A DNA stretch of 13,371 nt from JABMNX01 sp964625905 (lineage in GTDB: Bacteria; Patescibacteriota; Minisyncoccia; Phycocordibacterales; JABMNX01), in the NCBI GenBank assembly GCA_964625905.1, contig CAZVBS010000018.1, positions 1-13,371 of the forward strand. The letters are read 5' to 3'. The translations under genes and the position numbers were made by a program. Below, one piece after another: positions 12,729-13,371 of this stretch. How positions within the stretch are numbered: position 1 is the first letter of the stretch; every line of letters begins with the position of its first letter. A model generated the notes under the pieces. That model saw only the letters and a program-made list of their open reading frames with translations, was not told the origin of the DNA and searched no databases.

Positions 12729-13151
12729 TTATTTTATAGCTTCAATCTTTACTTTTGTGAAAGGTTGACGATGTCCGTACTTTTTAAAATAACGACTCTT
12801 TGATTTAAATCGGATTACGTTTATTTTCTTTCCCTTCCCTGTTTCTTGAAATATTGCTGTAACTTTAGCTCCATCAATATATGGAGTCCCGATAGTTGTT
12901 GTGTCTTTCCCATTGTCTACAAGAAGTATTTTATCGAAAGTTACTTTGTCTCCTTCTTTGAATTCACCATCAAGTTTCTCAATAGTTAATTCATCACCAA
13001 CATATACAACATATTGCTTCCCTCCTGTTTTAATAACTGCAAATTCTTCTGTTTTTGGAGTTGTCTTTGACACAGCTACTTTAGCCACCACCTTAGGCTC
13101 TGCTGTTTTTGGCTCTTTTGTTGGTTTTTCAGCTACTTTTGTGTCAGTCAT
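12729..13151 (-). CDS. rplU: 50S ribosomal protein L21 with an N-terminal extension
   Basis: A 140-aa protein. The L21 core begins near residue 37 (FAVIKTGGKQYVV) and continues through GDKVTFDKILLV, IGTPYIDGAKVTA and the C-terminal signature KSKSRYFKKYGHRQPFTKVKI (118-138, residues in several short conserved blocks). Bacterial L21 is usually a little over 100 residues; the extra 36 or so at the N-terminus are Lys-, Pro-, Thr- and Ala-rich, low in complexity and probably disordered. L21 is an early-binding 23S rRNA protein. No other Met occurs before the core, and a TATTAT box lies 9 nt upstream of this ATG. rpmA, its usual operon partner, is 7.5 kb away on the opposite strand. Confidence 0.95.
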   Translation of the reverse strand: MTDTKVAEKPTKEPKTAEPKVVAKVAVSKTTPKTEEFAVIKTGGKQYVVYVGDELTIEKLDGEFKEGDKVTFDKILLVDNGKDTTTIGTPYIDGAKVTAIFQETGKGKKINVIRFKSKSRYFKKYGHRQPFTKVKIEAIK

Positions 13152-13160
13152 AGTCCGAGA

Positions 13161-13189
13161 ATAATACCTTTAAATTGTCAAAAGTGCAA
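13161..13189 (-). promoter_or_regulatory. Candidate rplU promoter
   Basis: On the minus strand TATTAT (13166-13161) ends 9 nt before the ATG and TTGCAC (13189-13184) lies 17 bp further up. A perfect TTGACA also occurs at 13181-13176, but its spacing to TATTAT is only 9 bp. Confidence 0.45.
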
Positions 13190-13229
13190 GAGGTTAAATG
13201 TCTTAATAGATACGATAATAGATCATATT

Positions 13230-13258
13230 TTGACTACAATCATTAAATTCAGTATAAT
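13230..13258 (+). promoter_or_regulatory. Promoter of the right-edge gene
   Basis: TTGACT (13230-13235, 5 of 6) and TATAAT (13253-13258, perfect) are 17 bp apart. The predicted start near 13265 gives a leader of about 60 nt with an AAGGAG SD. Confidence 0.75.
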
Positions 13259-13325
13259 TATAAGTGGGAAAGATCTTTATTAACACACCTACTCCCTGTC
13301 GTCAGCAGATCTAAGGAGTTACGTG

Positions 13326-13371
13326 ATGCAATTCACAACTTACGGCACCCGCGGTTCGACCCCTGGTCACC
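13326..13371 (+). CDS. N-terminus of a probable metallo-beta-lactamase-fold hydrolase (partial, cut by window edge)
   Basis: Fifteen codons are in the window: MQFTTYGTRGSTPGH. The pattern of a short beta strand followed by GTRGSxP is the start of one MBL-fold group (PhnP-like or general MBL-fold metallo-hydrolases), where WGTRGSIP-type openings are common. The metal-binding HxHxDH motif lies beyond the window, so the class is likely but substrate and pathway are not known. AAGGAG (13313-13318) lies 7 nt before the ATG, the strongest SD in the window, and a 17-bp-spaced promoter stands about 70 nt upstream. Codons are GC-rich (ACC CGC GGT TCG ACC), unlike the ribosomal and repair genes nearby. 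Confidence 0.6.
   Translation, partial: MQFTTYGTRGSTPGH

Noticed and set aside
13348..13371. GGTTCGACCCC near the right edge resembles a tRNA T-loop
   Set aside because: The flanking bases do not form a 5-bp T stem, and no D or anticodon arm lies upstream. The same bases read as GTRGSTP in frame with an SD-preceded ATG.
1..13371. CRISPR array, prophage, toxin-antitoxin pair or tRNA/rRNA genes
   Set aside because: No regular repeat-spacer pattern, phage structural gene, paired antitoxin or RNA-gene core was found on either strand by reading.

Overview
The window looks like chromosome from a Candidatus Patescibacteria (CPR) bacterium, probably on the Parcubacteria side. This is inferred from AT-rich, tightly packed short genes, almost no Shine-Dalgarno (SD) sequences before housekeeping genes, many small membrane or zinc-ligand proteins, and the presence of L9, which some CPR lineages lack. 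No rRNA or marker phylogeny is available, so the lineage is only a suggestion. TAA, TAG and TGA all appear to act as stops.

Left part (1-3500): the tail of a probable IS30-type transposase, a DUF378 membrane protein, then a mostly minus-strand series: SAM methyltransferase, small transglycosylase-like protein, a 35-codon membrane ORF, a LOG-family nucleotide phosphoribohydrolase and a DnaQ-like exonuclease. Middle-left (3500-4540) is accessory in character: a 42-aa CxxC/hydrophobic mini-protein with its own promoter and terminator, a GC-richer 75-aa protein with an SD, and a probable decayed coding fragment. 

Middle (4540-7570): a membrane-anchored Ada-like zinc-site protein divergent from rpmA (L27), then rplI (L9) and an S41 C-terminal processing peptidase on the minus strand. 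A 317-nt gap between rpmA and rplI holds three hairpins. The gap before corA holds a perfect 15-bp inverted repeat with arms 97 nt apart. Right part (7570-13371): corA, cysS, a four-helix membrane protein, dnaB and recR on the plus strand. Then come a 44-nt perfect palindrome, rplU (L21) on the minus strand, and the first 15 codons of a probable metallo-beta-lactamase-fold hydrolase.

The genes are not one pathway. They mix translation (L27, L9, L21, CysRS), replication and repair (DnaB, RecR, exonuclease), envelope proteolysis and wall enzymes, and ion transport. The clearest unifying pattern is expression: many genes carry a -10 box 5-13 nt before the ATG and no SD, implying leaderless or near-leaderless mRNAs. 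Four others (at 3657, 4052, 10099 and 13326) have an SD-like sequence. Nothing seen amounts to a clear new defence or mobile system. The best candidates for novelty are the two start classes, the 7382-7508 inverted-repeat element, the promoter-hairpin leader near 1920-1980, and the small proteins.
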